Shown here piece after piece: positions 52,726-61,382 of a stretch of 64,000 nt of DNA (its first letter is position 1; each line of letters opens with the position of its first letter). The stretch comes from Aquabacterium sp. (GTDB lineage Bacteria > Pseudomonadota > Gammaproteobacteria > Burkholderiales > Burkholderiaceae_C), in assembly GCF_016195855.1 (NCBI RefSeq), contig NZ_JACPYU010000010.1, forward strand, positions 248,001-312,000, in the 5' to 3' direction. Made by a program: the position numbers and the translations under genes. The notes beneath the pieces are model-generated. The model was not told the DNA's origin and made no database searches. It saw only the letters and a program-made list of their open reading frames with translations.

Positions 52726-53229
52726 ATGGCGACGCACCCCATGCTGAGCGACGCGCTCCTCGACGCGCCGATGCGGCATTACTTCCAGTGCAAGTTCAGT
52801 GGCCTGCCCGCGCAGGAGCTGGACTTGCGCATCGAGGAGACGCTGCGCTTCCTGTTCATCTCGCACGAGTGCACGGGCGCGATCCCCGTGTCCAAGGACA
52901 TCGACGAGGTGTGGCACGCCTGGATCCTGCAGACGCAGGAGTACGTGGCGCTGTGCGAGCAGTTGCCGACGGGGCGCTACATCCACCACAGCGCCAACGA
53001 CTACCTGCGCTACTTCGACCCTGCCGTGGGTGAGAACGACGAGCTGGAACTGAGCGTCAAGATGCTGGCGCTGTACGTGGCCAACTTCGGGCCGTTCGAT
53101 GAGGCGCGCGCCAGGCACTGGCTGCTGGCCAGCCACCTGCAGCAGCGCCTGGGGTGGTCGGTGGGCATGTTGAACGATTGGCTGCAGGCGGCGCAGCATC
53201 TTGCCAACGCGCCTGTGTGCATGGCCTAG
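52726..53229 (+). CDS. Glycine-rich-domain-protein-like (GRDP/DUF1399-type) protein
   Basis: 167 residues; the SHECTGAIPVSKDIDEVWHAWILQTQEYVALCEQLPTGRYIHH segment corresponds to the conserved D-x-x-W-H-x-H-I-L-x-T region of plant and bacterial GRDP-like proteins. The family's function is unsettled in bacteria. The domain covers nearly the whole chain. It lies 17 bp after the Cys-rich gene, likely co-transcribed, and 49 bp before the solute-binding protein gene. Confidence 0.75.
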   Translation: MATHPMLSDALLDAPMRHYFQCKFSGLPAQELDLRIEETLRFLFISHECTGAIPVSKDIDEVWHAWILQTQEYVALCEQLPTGRYIHHSANDYLRYFDPAVGENDELELSVKMLALYVANFGPFDEARARHWLLASHLQQRLGWSVGMLNDWLQAAQHLANAPVCMA

Positions 53230-53278
53230 GTGAGCCGCTGCATTGAAGTCATAATGCCCCCTATTAAGGGAGGGGCTT

Positions 53279-54067
53279 ATGTCTTGCGGTATGGGTCTTG
53301 GGGCTCAGACATTCAAAAAACGACTGAGATCGCTTTGTGTCGGCTTGTTGTCGCTGTTGTGCTTGCATGGCGCTGGGGCCAAGGAGCTGCGCATCGTCAC
53401 CATCGAGTCGGCGCCGTTTGGCTTCATCGGGAAAGATGGCAAGCCCACCGGCATGATGTACGAGATCGGCAACCTGATCGCCACGGAGGCCGGGTTCAGC
53501 TACACCAACCAGATCACGCCTTATGCGCGGTCGGCCCATGTGGTGGCGCGTGGTGATGCGGACTTCGTGTTGCGTTATCGAAGCGCCGAACTGAGCAGCT
53601 CGGCGATCCCGGTGGCTGGGGTGTTGAGCCTGCCCACCATCGTTGTGGGCAAGCCCTCGCTCAAGGTTCGATCGCTGGCTGATTTGCGTGGCAAATGGGT
53701 CGGCACGCCCAGAGGGGGGCGTTTTGATGATGCCTTTGATGCGGAGACCGAGATCCAGAAGTACCAGGTGTCCGACTATTCGCAAATGCTCAAGATGCTG
53801 ATGAATGACCGGATTGATGCCGCGCTGGGCTCATCCATCGGGCTCTTCTACAACGCGCACCAGCTGGGTATCAAGAAGGAGCAGTTGGGCAAGCCCCTGG
53901 TCCTGAGCGCCCAGACCTTCGAGCTGCATTTCTCGCAAAAGACGGCCGATGAAGAAACCATTGCGGCCCTGAAGGGCGCCGTGGCGCGCCTGAAAAGCCG
54001 CAACGACATCAGGAAGGTCGTCGACAAGTACCTGAACAGCTTTGACTGGGAAATGGTGTCCAGGTAG
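53279..54067 (+). CDS. Periplasmic solute-binding protein, family 3
   Basis: 262 residues from the ATG at 53279 (GGAGGGG ribosome site). A signal peptide (MSCGMGLGAQTFKKRLRSLCVGLLSLLCLHGAGA) precedes a typical amino-acid-binding fold (ELRIVTIESAPFGFIGKDGKPTGMMYEIGNLIATEAGF; VPIVVG-like hinge; DRIDAALGSSIGL). No permease or ATPase genes follow, so it may be an orphan or a sensor-type SBP. It is not linked by overlap to the GRDP gene. Confidence 0.9.
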   Translation: MSCGMGLGAQTFKKRLRSLCVGLLSLLCLHGAGAKELRIVTIESAPFGFIGKDGKPTGMMYEIGNLIATEAGFSYTNQITPYARSAHVVARGDADFVLRYRSAELSSSAIPVAGVLSLPTIVVGKPSLKVRSLADLRGKWVGTPRGGRFDDAFDAETEIQKYQVSDYSQMLKMLMNDRIDAALGSSIGLFYNAHQLGIKKEQLGKPLVLSAQTFELHFSQKTADEETIAALKGAVARLKSRNDIRKVVDKYLNSFDWEMVSR

Positions 54068-54094
54068 CGGGTGGGTGCGCGCGGCGCCACGCGC

Positions 54095-55294
54095 TCATTG
54101 CTGGAGGGCCTTGTAGACCCGTTGCTTGAGCTCGAACGAGAAGGGATGCCAGAAAGCCATGTCGCGCTGGGTCATCACCACGCCGGCGATATTGGCCCTG
54201 GGGTTGAGCCACCAGTGCGTGCCGGCCAGGCCACCCCACTGGAACTCGCTGGTCGAGCCCTGCGGGTCAAAGGGTGAGGGCATCAGGGTCACCGCGCCAC
54301 CCAGGCCATAACCTTTGCCGATCACGTCGCCAAAGCGCGGGAAGCGGATCCATTGGCCATCGGGCAACTGGTTGGACATCAGCATCGTGATGGTCGCGGG
54401 CTTGAGCAGGGCCGGGCCACCTGGCATCAGGCTGCGCAGCAGGGCCAGGGTGTCGGCCAGTGACGAAACCAGGCCGCCACCGCCGGACAGCCAGGGAACG
54501 GGCTGAAGGTTGGCTTGGGGGTAGGGCGCGTTGTCATTGCGCGTGAGGCCCGGCAGCATGGGCTTGGTGAAGTCCGCGCCCATGTAATAGGCGGCCAGGC
54601 GGTGTTGCTGCTCTGGGGGCACCACAAAGCCCGTGTCCACCATGCCCAGCGGCTCGAAGATGCGCGAGAGCAGGAAGGCATCCAGTCGCTGGCCGCTGAC
54701 CACTTCAATCAGGTGCCCGACCACGTCGGTGGCGATCGAGTACTCCCAGCCTTTGCCGGGATGGAACAGCAGTGGCAGGCCCGCCAGCGCATCGATCATC
54801 TCGACCAGGGTGCGACGGGGGCTGAGGATCTTGCGCTCGCGGTAGGCATTGAACATGAGCGTGCCGGGGTCCAGCAGGCCGTAGCTCAGGCCGGACTGGT
54901 GGCTCAGCAGGTGGCGGATGGTGATCGGGCCTTGCGCGGGTTCGACGTCATCGATCGAGGTGGCACCAGGGCGCAGGACCATGCGCTGGCCCAGTTGCGG
55001 GATGTAGCGCTCGATGGGGTCATCCAGTTGGATGCGGCCCTCGTCCAGCAACAGCAAGGCCGCATACGAGGTGATCAGCTTGCTGCCCGAGTAGATGCGA
55101 AAGAGGTGGTCCGCGCGCATGGGGTGCTGGTGCTCTTTGTCGGCCCAGCCGGCGCAGTGCAGGTCGACCAGGTCCTGCCCCAGCAGCACGGCAGAGGACA
55201 CGCCCGCGAGGATGTTGTTGTCCACATGGCTTTGCATGGCTGCGTGCAAGGCGCTGAAGTCATGGCCCTGGGGTGTCACCGTCAAACTGCTCAT
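54095..55294 (-). CDS. Serine hydrolase of the beta-lactamase/EstB esterase family
   Basis: 399 residues without a signal peptide. The SxxK motif is SGSK (about residue 69-72), followed by the YS of the Y-x-N-like box (WEYSIATDVVGHLIEVVSG) and a C-terminal WGGLAGTHWWLNPRANIAG that resembles the EstB/class C third motif. Such enzymes hydrolyse short-chain esters or beta-lactams; family members in betaproteobacteria are mostly esterases. It is convergent with the SBP gene and divergent from the acetoacetyl-CoA synthetase gene, which starts 98 bp away. Confidence 0.88.
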   Translation of the reverse strand: MSSLTVTPQGHDFSALHAAMQSHVDNNILAGVSSAVLLGQDLVDLHCAGWADKEHQHPMRADHLFRIYSGSKLITSYAALLLLDEGRIQLDDPIERYIPQLGQRMVLRPGATSIDDVEPAQGPITIRHLLSHQSGLSYGLLDPGTLMFNAYRERKILSPRRTLVEMIDALAGLPLLFHPGKGWEYSIATDVVGHLIEVVSGQRLDAFLLSRIFEPLGMVDTGFVVPPEQQHRLAAYYMGADFTKPMLPGLTRNDNAPYPQANLQPVPWLSGGGGLVSSLADTLALLRSLMPGGPALLKPATITMLMSNQLPDGQWIRFPRFGDVIGKGYGLGGAVTLMPSPFDPQGSTSEFQWGGLAGTHWWLNPRANIAGVVMTQRDMAFWHPFSFELKQRVYKALQQ

Positions 55295-55391
55295 CGTGCT
55301 ACCTTGATGCGAGGATGGGCAAATTGTGCGGGATATTCAACGAGGCCCGCTGGGATAAAGTCACCACATCGTCACGGCTATCTGTTTCAGC

Positions 55392-57386
55392 ATGCGCCCT
55401 CCCTATCTGCCCCAGATGCGTTTGTTCCAGGACTGGCTGCGTGAACACCGCGGCCTGAGCTTCGACAACTACGATGCCTTGTGGCAGTGGTCGGTGAATG
55501 ACCAACCCGCCTTCTGGCAAAGCATCTGGGACTACGAGGGCATGCACTCGCCCACGCCTTACGATGCCGTGCTGGCCGATGCGCGCATGCCGGGTGCCAG
55601 GTGGTTCCCGGGTGCCAAGGTCAATTACGCTCAGCGCGTGTTGCGGCATGTGGATGCCGCGCAGGCTGCGGGCGTGCAAGCCATCATCAGCGAGAACGAG
55701 TTGGGGCAGGTGCGCGAGTTGAGCTGGCCCGAGTTGCGCCGCCAGGTTGCATCCCTGGCCTTGGCGCTGCAGGACCTGGGTGTGCAAAAGGGCGACCGCG
55801 TGGCCGCCTACCTGCCCAATGTGCCCGAGACGGTGGTGGCCTTCCTGGCCTGTGCCAGCGTGGGCGCCATCTGGAGCGTGTGCGCGCCGGACATGGGCAC
55901 GCAAGCGGTGACCGACCGCTTCCAGCAGATCACGCCGCGCGTGCTCATCGCCGCCGAAGGTGTGCACTACGCCGGCAAGGGGCTGGACCGCAGCGCCGTG
56001 GTGGAGGGCTTGCGCGCCGCCTTGCCCACGGTGGAAAAGCTCATCGTGCTGGAGAGCCCCTACGCCGCGCAGCCGGTCCGGGCCGACCTGCGTTTTGCGC
56101 AAGCCATCGCCCGCGATGACGAGGCCGTGCGCACCTTCGAGCCCGCATGGCTGGATTTTGATCACCCTTTGTGGATCGTGTACTCCAGCGGCACCACAGG
56201 CCTGCCCAAGCCCCTGGTGCATGGCCATGGCGGCATCCTCATGGTGAGCGCCGCCGGCAACAAGCACGGTGACGTGGGTTGCAGCTACAAGCCCAACAGC
56301 CTGGGTGAGCGCTTCCATTGGTACAGCTCGACCGGCTGGGTGATGTGGAACAGCCAGATCAGCGGGCTGATCAGCGGTGCCACCATCTGCCTGTTTGATG
56401 GCAGCCCGGGCGGCAGCAAGGAGGCGCCCGACTGGACGGTGTTGTGGCGCTTTGCCGCACGCCACCAGGTGAGCTACTTTGGCGCAGGGGCTGCGTTTTA
56501 TGCGGCCTGCATGAAAGCCGGTGTGGACCTGAGCCAGTGCGGCGACCTGTCACGCATCCGCGCTTTGGGCTCGACCGGCTCACCCTTGTCGGAAGAAACG
56601 CAGCGTTGGGGCACGGATCAGTTTGCCCGCATCGGCACGCCAGACATCTGGTGGAGCAACATTTCGGGCGGCACGGACTTTTGCGGTGTCTTCATCGGTG
56701 GCCACCGCGAGCTGCCACTGGTGCCGGGGCGTTTGCAGTGCCGTTACCTGGGCGCGTCGGTGGAGGCCTGGAACGAGCAGGGCCAGCCTGTCATCGGGGA
56801 GGTGGGCGAGCTGGTGTGCACCAAACCCATCCCCTCCATGCCGCTGTTCTTCTGGGGCGACCAGGGCAACGCGCGTTACCTGTCGAGCTACTTTGATGTC
56901 TACCCGGGCATCTGGCGCCACGGTGACTGGCTCAAGATCGATGCCGATGGCAGTTGTGTGATCTACGGCCGCAGCGATGCGACCATCAACCGCCATGGCC
57001 TGCGCATGGGCACCAGCGAGCTCTATGCGGCGGTTGAGGCTTTGCCCGAGGTGCTGGATTCGATGGTGATCGATCTGGAGTACCTGGGGCGCGAGAGCCG
57101 CATGATCTTGTTCGTGGTGTTGCGCGAAGGGCATGCGCTGGATGCGGGTGTGCAGGGGCGCATCAACGAGGCCATCAAGGTGGCGGTGTCGCCGCGTTTC
57201 ATTCCGGATCTGACCTTGCAGGCGCCAGAGATTCCGCGCACCTTGTCGGGCAAGAAGCAGGAGGTGCCGATCAAGAAGGTGTTCCTGGGGCAGCCGCTGG
57301 CCAAGGTGGTGAACCCGGATGCGATGGCCAATCCGGGTTGCTTGCCGTGGTACGTGGAGCAGTTCAGGTTGACGCAGCAGGGGTGA
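55392..57386 (+). CDS. aacS: Acetoacetate-CoA ligase
   Basis: 664 residues of the ANL superfamily, longer than acetyl-CoA synthetase-like FadDs and with the acetoacetyl-CoA synthetase-type N-terminus (LREHRGLSFDNYDALWQWSVNDQPAFWQSIWDY). AMP-binding P-loop IVYSSGTTGLPKPLVHGHGG, then WYSSTGWVMWNSQ, DIWWSNISGGTDFCGVFIGG and HGDWLKIDADGSCVIYGRSDATINRHGLRMGT (hinge) follow. It activates acetoacetate to acetoacetyl-CoA, allowing ketone-body or PHB-derived carbon use. A nested-hairpin element begins six bases after its stop. Confidence 0.92.
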   Translation: MRPPYLPQMRLFQDWLREHRGLSFDNYDALWQWSVNDQPAFWQSIWDYEGMHSPTPYDAVLADARMPGARWFPGAKVNYAQRVLRHVDAAQAAGVQAIISENELGQVRELSWPELRRQVASLALALQDLGVQKGDRVAAYLPNVPETVVAFLACASVGAIWSVCAPDMGTQAVTDRFQQITPRVLIAAEGVHYAGKGLDRSAVVEGLRAALPTVEKLIVLESPYAAQPVRADLRFAQAIARDDEAVRTFEPAWLDFDHPLWIVYSSGTTGLPKPLVHGHGGILMVSAAGNKHGDVGCSYKPNSLGERFHWYSSTGWVMWNSQISGLISGATICLFDGSPGGSKEAPDWTVLWRFAARHQVSYFGAGAAFYAACMKAGVDLSQCGDLSRIRALGSTGSPLSEETQRWGTDQFARIGTPDIWWSNISGGTDFCGVFIGGHRELPLVPGRLQCRYLGASVEAWNEQGQPVIGEVGELVCTKPIPSMPLFFWGDQGNARYLSSYFDVYPGIWRHGDWLKIDADGSCVIYGRSDATINRHGLRMGTSELYAAVEALPEVLDSMVIDLEYLGRESRMILFVVLREGHALDAGVQGRINEAIKVAVSPRFIPDLTLQAPEIPRTLSGKKQEVPIKKVFLGQPLAKVVNPDAMANPGCLPWYVEQFRLTQQG

Positions 57387-57392
57387 GCGGCT

Positions 57393-57482
57393 GGCGCAGT
57401 GCGACCAACGCAGCGAAGTAAAGGAGGAGGGACCGGCGTAGCCGGGCACGGGGGACATGAGCGAAGTTGGTCGCTCTGCGCC
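57393..57482 (+). repeat. Nested-hairpin intergenic element, copy 3
   Basis: 90 bp. Outer arms of 17 nt (57393-57409, 57466-57482) with one T-T mismatch, inner 5-bp hairpin (CCGGC, loop GTA), and linkers GCAGCGAAGTAAAGGAGGAG and GGGGGACATGAGCGAAG. It begins six bases after the aacS stop, on the same strand as that gene. Confidence 0.88.
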
Positions 57483-57500
57483 TGAAGTGCTGGAGCGGTC

Positions 57501-57590
57501 GGCACGAGGTGGACAACTCCGCTCATGTCACCCGGATCGGGCTGTGCCCGATCCTCCTTCTTTACTTCGCTGCGTCGCCCACCTCGCGCC
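57501..57590 (-). repeat. Nested-hairpin intergenic element, copy 4
   Basis: 90 bp, opposite in orientation to copy 3 and 18 bp from it. Arms of 17 nt (57501-57517, 57574-57590) match at 14 positions; the three differences become U-G wobbles in the minus-strand RNA. Inner 9-bp hairpin (GGATCGGGC, loop TGT on the plus strand). Linkers as in the other copies. It lies 44 bp past the stop of the convergent RlmN-like gene, on the same strand as that gene. Confidence 0.88.
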
Positions 57591-57633
57591 TGATGGCGCT
57601 CCACCGAGGTGGGGCTCGGGCGGAAGGTCTATT

Positions 57634-58701
57634 TCAGTCGGCTGCGTTGCTCGCCTCGCGCCTGACGATGCGCACGGGCCTGGACTGGTTGGCACCGCTC
57701 AGGTCTCTGGCGCGCAGTTGCCCGCAACCCCCCTCCACATCCTGGCCTGCCGATTGGCGCAGCTTGGTCAGGATGCCGCGGCGGTGCAGGGTGCGGGCGA
57801 TCTCGGCGGCGCGCTCCCACGAGGGGCGCTTGAAGTCGAGTTCGTCCACCGTGTTGTAGGGGATCATGTTCATCAGGGCGTACTTGCCCTTGAGCAGGCG
57901 CACGATGCCTTCGATCTCTTCTTCGTTGTCGTTCACGCCGTCGATCAGCGTCCACTGGTATTGGATCGGGTAGTCGGTCTGGCGGGCGTACACCTCGGCG
58001 CGTTCGACCAGTTCTTCGGGTGTCATGCGTGGGGCACGGGGCAGCAGCTGAGCCCGCAGATCGGCCTTGGTGGTGTGCAACGACAGGGCCAATGCCGGCC
58101 GAACACGGCCCACTTCCAGGCTTTGCAGGCGATCGAAGGCGCGCGGGTCACCCACGGTCGAGAACACCAGGTTCTTGTGCCCGATGTTGCCGATGGTGCC
58201 CAGCAGGTCCATGGCTTCGAGCACGTTGTCCATGTTGTGCGAGGGCTCGCCCATGCCCATGAAGACGACCTTGCTGACCTTGCGGCGTGTGCGGGCCAGG
58301 GCCACCTGGGCCACGATCTCGGCGCTGCCGACCTGGCGCAGCAAGCCTTCCTTGCCCGTCATGCAGAACACGCAGCCCACGGCGCAACCCACTTGCGAAG
58401 ACACACACAGGCCATCACGCGGCAGCAGCACGCTTTCGACCGTCTGGCCATCGGCCAGCTCGACCAGCAAGCGGGCCGAGCCATCTTCACCAGGGTGCTC
58501 CGAGCGGATGCGGGCCAGCTTGTCGATGTCGGCCAGCAGGGCGGGCATGGCGTCGCGCACCTCCAGTGGCAGGAAGTCTTCGGGGCGTCGCTTGCCGCCT
58601 TCTTGCGGCAGGGCTTGCGACCACAGGCGCAGCACACGCTGGATGTGAATGGGTTTGGCGCCGAGCGCTTGCATGCGTTGGCGGATGTCTTCAATGCGCA
58701 T
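57634..58701 (-). CDS. RlmN/Cfr-family radical SAM RNA methyltransferase
   Basis: 355 residues. The radical-SAM CX3CX2C motif is CAVGCVFC (C106, C110, C113), GMGEPSHN follows, and a C-terminal CGQLR supplies the second catalytic Cys (about 331). Both Cys needed for the methylated-cysteine mechanism are present. The VESVLLPRDGLCVSSQVGC approach to the cluster differs from housekeeping RlmN (usually YIPE..RGTLC), and the protein is a little shorter, so this could be a second, RlmN-like copy acting on 23S rRNA A2503/A37 of tRNA or another adenine. Confidence 0.88.
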   Translation of the reverse strand: MRIEDIRQRMQALGAKPIHIQRVLRLWSQALPQEGGKRRPEDFLPLEVRDAMPALLADIDKLARIRSEHPGEDGSARLLVELADGQTVESVLLPRDGLCVSSQVGCAVGCVFCMTGKEGLLRQVGSAEIVAQVALARTRRKVSKVVFMGMGEPSHNMDNVLEAMDLLGTIGNIGHKNLVFSTVGDPRAFDRLQSLEVGRVRPALALSLHTTKADLRAQLLPRAPRMTPEELVERAEVYARQTDYPIQYQWTLIDGVNDNEEEIEGIVRLLKGKYALMNMIPYNTVDELDFKRPSWERAAEIARTLHRRGILTKLRQSAGQDVEGGCGQLRARDLSGANQSRPVRIVRREASNAAD

Positions 58702-58759
58702 GGCGAAATCGAAACGCGGGGGCAGGGTGACAGTGTAGGTGGCGGCGCCCGATTGCGCT

Positions 58760-59809
58760 TTATGCCGCCTGGTTACGCCATTCGCGTGGCGAGCAGCCCG
58801 TCCAGCGCTTGAAGGCGCGTGTGAAGGCGCTGACCTCGGAGAAGCCCAGCAAGAAGGCGATTTCGCCCACCGAATACTGCTCGCTGCCCAGGTAGCTCAG
58901 GGCCAGTTGGTGGCGCGTGTCATTGAGCACATCGCGATAGCAGGTCTGGGCCTCGGACAGGCGGCGCTGCAAGGTGCGCAGGGTCATGTTCAGGCGCTGG
59001 GCCACGTCGTCCTGAAGGGGCTCGCCGCTGGGCAGCAGCTCCTTGAGTACGCCTGCCAGTTGCTCTGTCAGTTGGCGCTCACCCAGGTTGGAGCTGTAGC
59101 GGTCCAGCGTGGTCTCGCTGGCCTTGACCACGTCCGTGTTGGCATAAGACAGCGGCTTGTTGAGCGTGGCCAGGTCCACCACCAGGGTGTTGTCTTCGCA
59201 GCCGTAAACGGGCACGCAGCGCAGCACGCGCTCGAAGCGGGCGTGGTCCTTGGGGCGCTGGCGCTGCAGGCGCAACTCCAGGGGCATGAAGTCCTTGCCG
59301 TAGAGCATGCGCGAGCCGCGCACCACGGTCAGCATGGCGTAGTCGAAGATGCTCCAGCGGGTGGCGTCGTCGACCGTGGCCAGCAGGGCTGGGTCACCGG
59401 TGACGCTCAGGCGGCCGGCGCCGGGGCCCACCTCGAAGCGGATGTCGGCCGCGTCGGTCACGATGTGGGCGTAGCGGGACAGGCGCAGGTACATCTGCGC
59501 CAGATTCTCGGAGGCCATCAGGGCATACCCGAGGGCGTTGAAGTTCAGGGGGACGAACTGCAAGGCCACGTCCATGCCCAGCATCTCTTCACCGATGAGG
59601 GTGACGGCCTTTTGCCAGAATGCCAGGCCCAGGTGAGCGGGGTAGCGCGCCATGGGGTCTGTCGCAGTGGACAGGTCCAGCCCCACCTGCTGCAATAGCG
59701 CGTCGGCATCCACCCCCCGTTGCTCGACCGCGTTCCGGGCCGCGATCAGCCAGCTTCGCAGGGCCGAGGCGTAGGTATCCGGCTTCAGGGTCGGCGCGGC
59801 AGGGGACAT
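58760..59809 (-). CDS. AraC-family transcriptional regulator (OruR/arabinose-binding type)
   Basis: 349 residues from the ATG at 59809, the start giving the usual length for the family; the open frame continues far upstream into the divergent acyl-CoA dehydrogenase region and is unlikely to be used. An N-terminal arabinose-binding-like domain (WLIAARNAVEQRGVDADALLQQVGLD) precedes two HTH motifs ending SVGEIAFLLGFSEVSAFTRAFKRWTGCSPREWR. It is divergent from the two acyl-CoA dehydrogenase genes and probably controls them in response to an acyl compound. Confidence 0.9.
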   Translation of the reverse strand: MSPAAPTLKPDTYASALRSWLIAARNAVEQRGVDADALLQQVGLDLSTATDPMARYPAHLGLAFWQKAVTLIGEEMLGMDVALQFVPLNFNALGYALMASENLAQMYLRLSRYAHIVTDAADIRFEVGPGAGRLSVTGDPALLATVDDATRWSIFDYAMLTVVRGSRMLYGKDFMPLELRLQRQRPKDHARFERVLRCVPVYGCEDNTLVVDLATLNKPLSYANTDVVKASETTLDRYSSNLGERQLTEQLAGVLKELLPSGEPLQDDVAQRLNMTLRTLQRRLSEAQTCYRDVLNDTRHQLALSYLGSEQYSVGEIAFLLGFSEVSAFTRAFKRWTGCSPREWRNQAA

Positions 59810-59929
59810 CTGGTGGCGTGTTCTGGCAAGGCCGGTCAACTGGACTGGCGTAAAGGGGCAAGTATTGGCGGCGGGCATTGGGCAAGATGCCTGCCACTGT
59901 TCATCCAACCTCGGCATCTTATCCAACCC

Positions 59930-61240
59930 ATGACCTCGCTCACACGACTCGGCCTGCGTTCTTTGAGCCGCATGGCAGCCAATCCGCAACTGGACAAGCT
60001 CAACTTGCGCAAACCGACCGAAAAGGTGCTCTACCAGGGGACCAAAGTCGGCTTCAAAGCCGTGACGGCGGCCAACCGGGCATTCAAGGCGGTGAAGACC
60101 CTGGGTTCGCCCCAGCGCCTGCCCAAGAGCGGCGGCAGCGGCGACCTGTTCGACCTCACCCCGAGCGATGACCAGGCCGCCTTGCAGGATGCGGCACGCA
60201 CTTTCGCCATGGAGCAATTGCGCCCGGCCGCGTCAGCAGCTGACGCAGCGTATGCGGCGCCCGAGTCCTTGCTGGCGCAATGCGCCGAGCTGGGCTTCAC
60301 GGCCCTGGGCATCCCCGAATCCCTCGGTGGCATGGGGGCCGAGCGTTCGGCCATCACCAATGCGCTGATCGCCGAAGCCATGGCCGAGGGTGACATGGGC
60401 CTGGCTTTTGCCGCCCTGGCCCCGTCTGCCGTGAGCACGGGCCTGGTCTTGTGGGGTGATGCGGATCAGCAGGCGCGTTATCTGGCGGACTTTGCCGGCG
60501 AGAAGCCCCCGGCTGCCGCCCTGGCCGTGCAGGAGCCCGTGGCCCTGTTCGACCCCTATGTGCTGCAGACCCGTGCCATGCGCGTGGGCAACGGCTTCGT
60601 GCTGCATGGGCTCAAGTCCATGGTGCCGCTGGCCAAAACGGCCGAGCTGTTCATCGTGGCGGCGCACCTGGAGGGCGCGGGCCCCGCATTGTTCCTGGTC
60701 GAGTCGTCCAGCAAGGGCTTGTCGATCGAAGAAGACCGCAGCATGGGCTTGCGTGCGGCAGGTTGTGCGCGCTTGCGTCTGGAGTCGGTCGCCGTGCCGG
60801 CAGGCAACCTGCTGGGCGAGGCCAAACCCGCCGTGTACAACGAATGCATCCAGCTGGGCCGCCTGGCCTGGTGTGGTTTGGCGGTGGGTTGCGCCAAGTC
60901 CGTGCTGGACTACCTGATCCCGTATGTGAACGAGCGCGAGGCCTTTGGCGAGCCCATCAGCCACCGCCAGTCCGTCGCGTTCGCGATCTCGAACATGGCC
61001 ATCGAGTTGGGCGGCATGCGCCTGCTCACCTGGCGTGCGGCCAGCCTGGTCGATGCCGACCTGCCTTCTGACGAGGCGGTGACGCTGGCGCGCCGCCTGT
61101 GTGCCGACAAGGGCATGCAGATCGGCAACGATGGCGTGCAGTTGCTGGGCGGGCATGGCTTCGTGAAGGAGCACCCGGTGGAGCGTTGGTACCGCGATTT
61201 GCGCGCGGTGGGCGTCATGGAAGGTGGGTTGCTTTTGTAA
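59930..61240 (+). CDS. Acyl-CoA dehydrogenase (variant)
   Basis: 436 residues from the ATG at 59930. A basic, helix-rich extension (about 60 residues: TRLGLRSLSRMAANPQLDKLNLRKPTEKVLYQG) precedes the fold, which has ALGIPESLGGMGAERS and LLGGHGFVKEHPVERWYRDLRAVGVMEGGLLL. The usual E-x-x-Q/YEGT catalytic positions are changed at the C-terminus, as in family members that act as partners. It is divergent from the AraC regulator and followed by another dehydrogenase after 142 bp. Confidence 0.85.
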   Translation: MTSLTRLGLRSLSRMAANPQLDKLNLRKPTEKVLYQGTKVGFKAVTAANRAFKAVKTLGSPQRLPKSGGSGDLFDLTPSDDQAALQDAARTFAMEQLRPAASAADAAYAAPESLLAQCAELGFTALGIPESLGGMGAERSAITNALIAEAMAEGDMGLAFAALAPSAVSTGLVLWGDADQQARYLADFAGEKPPAAALAVQEPVALFDPYVLQTRAMRVGNGFVLHGLKSMVPLAKTAELFIVAAHLEGAGPALFLVESSSKGLSIEEDRSMGLRAAGCARLRLESVAVPAGNLLGEAKPAVYNECIQLGRLAWCGLAVGCAKSVLDYLIPYVNEREAFGEPISHRQSVAFAISNMAIELGGMRLLTWRAASLVDADLPSDEAVTLARRLCADKGMQIGNDGVQLLGGHGFVKEHPVERWYRDLRAVGVMEGGLLL

Positions 61241-61264
61241 ACCCAGGGCTGAGCCCTCCCCCTA

Positions 61265-61291
61265 CCGCCTTCGGCGGCCCCCTCAAGGGGG
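61265..61291. repeat. Tandem short hairpins between the acyl-CoA dehydrogenase genes
   Basis: CCGCC TTC GGCGG (61265-61277) and CCCCC TCAA GGGGG (61278-61291) lie in the 142-bp gap, followed by an imperfect CCGGC/GCCGG hairpin. Such GC hairpin strings are common intergenic features in Burkholderiales and might act as a weak terminator or as mRNA stabiliser. Confidence 0.7.
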
Positions 61292-61382
61292 CAACACCGA
61301 CGGCCCGGCAGAGCCGGATCCATGGTGTTCGCTGGATCTGATTCGGCTCGTGCGATGAGCCCACGCCTTACGAGAGATTTTT

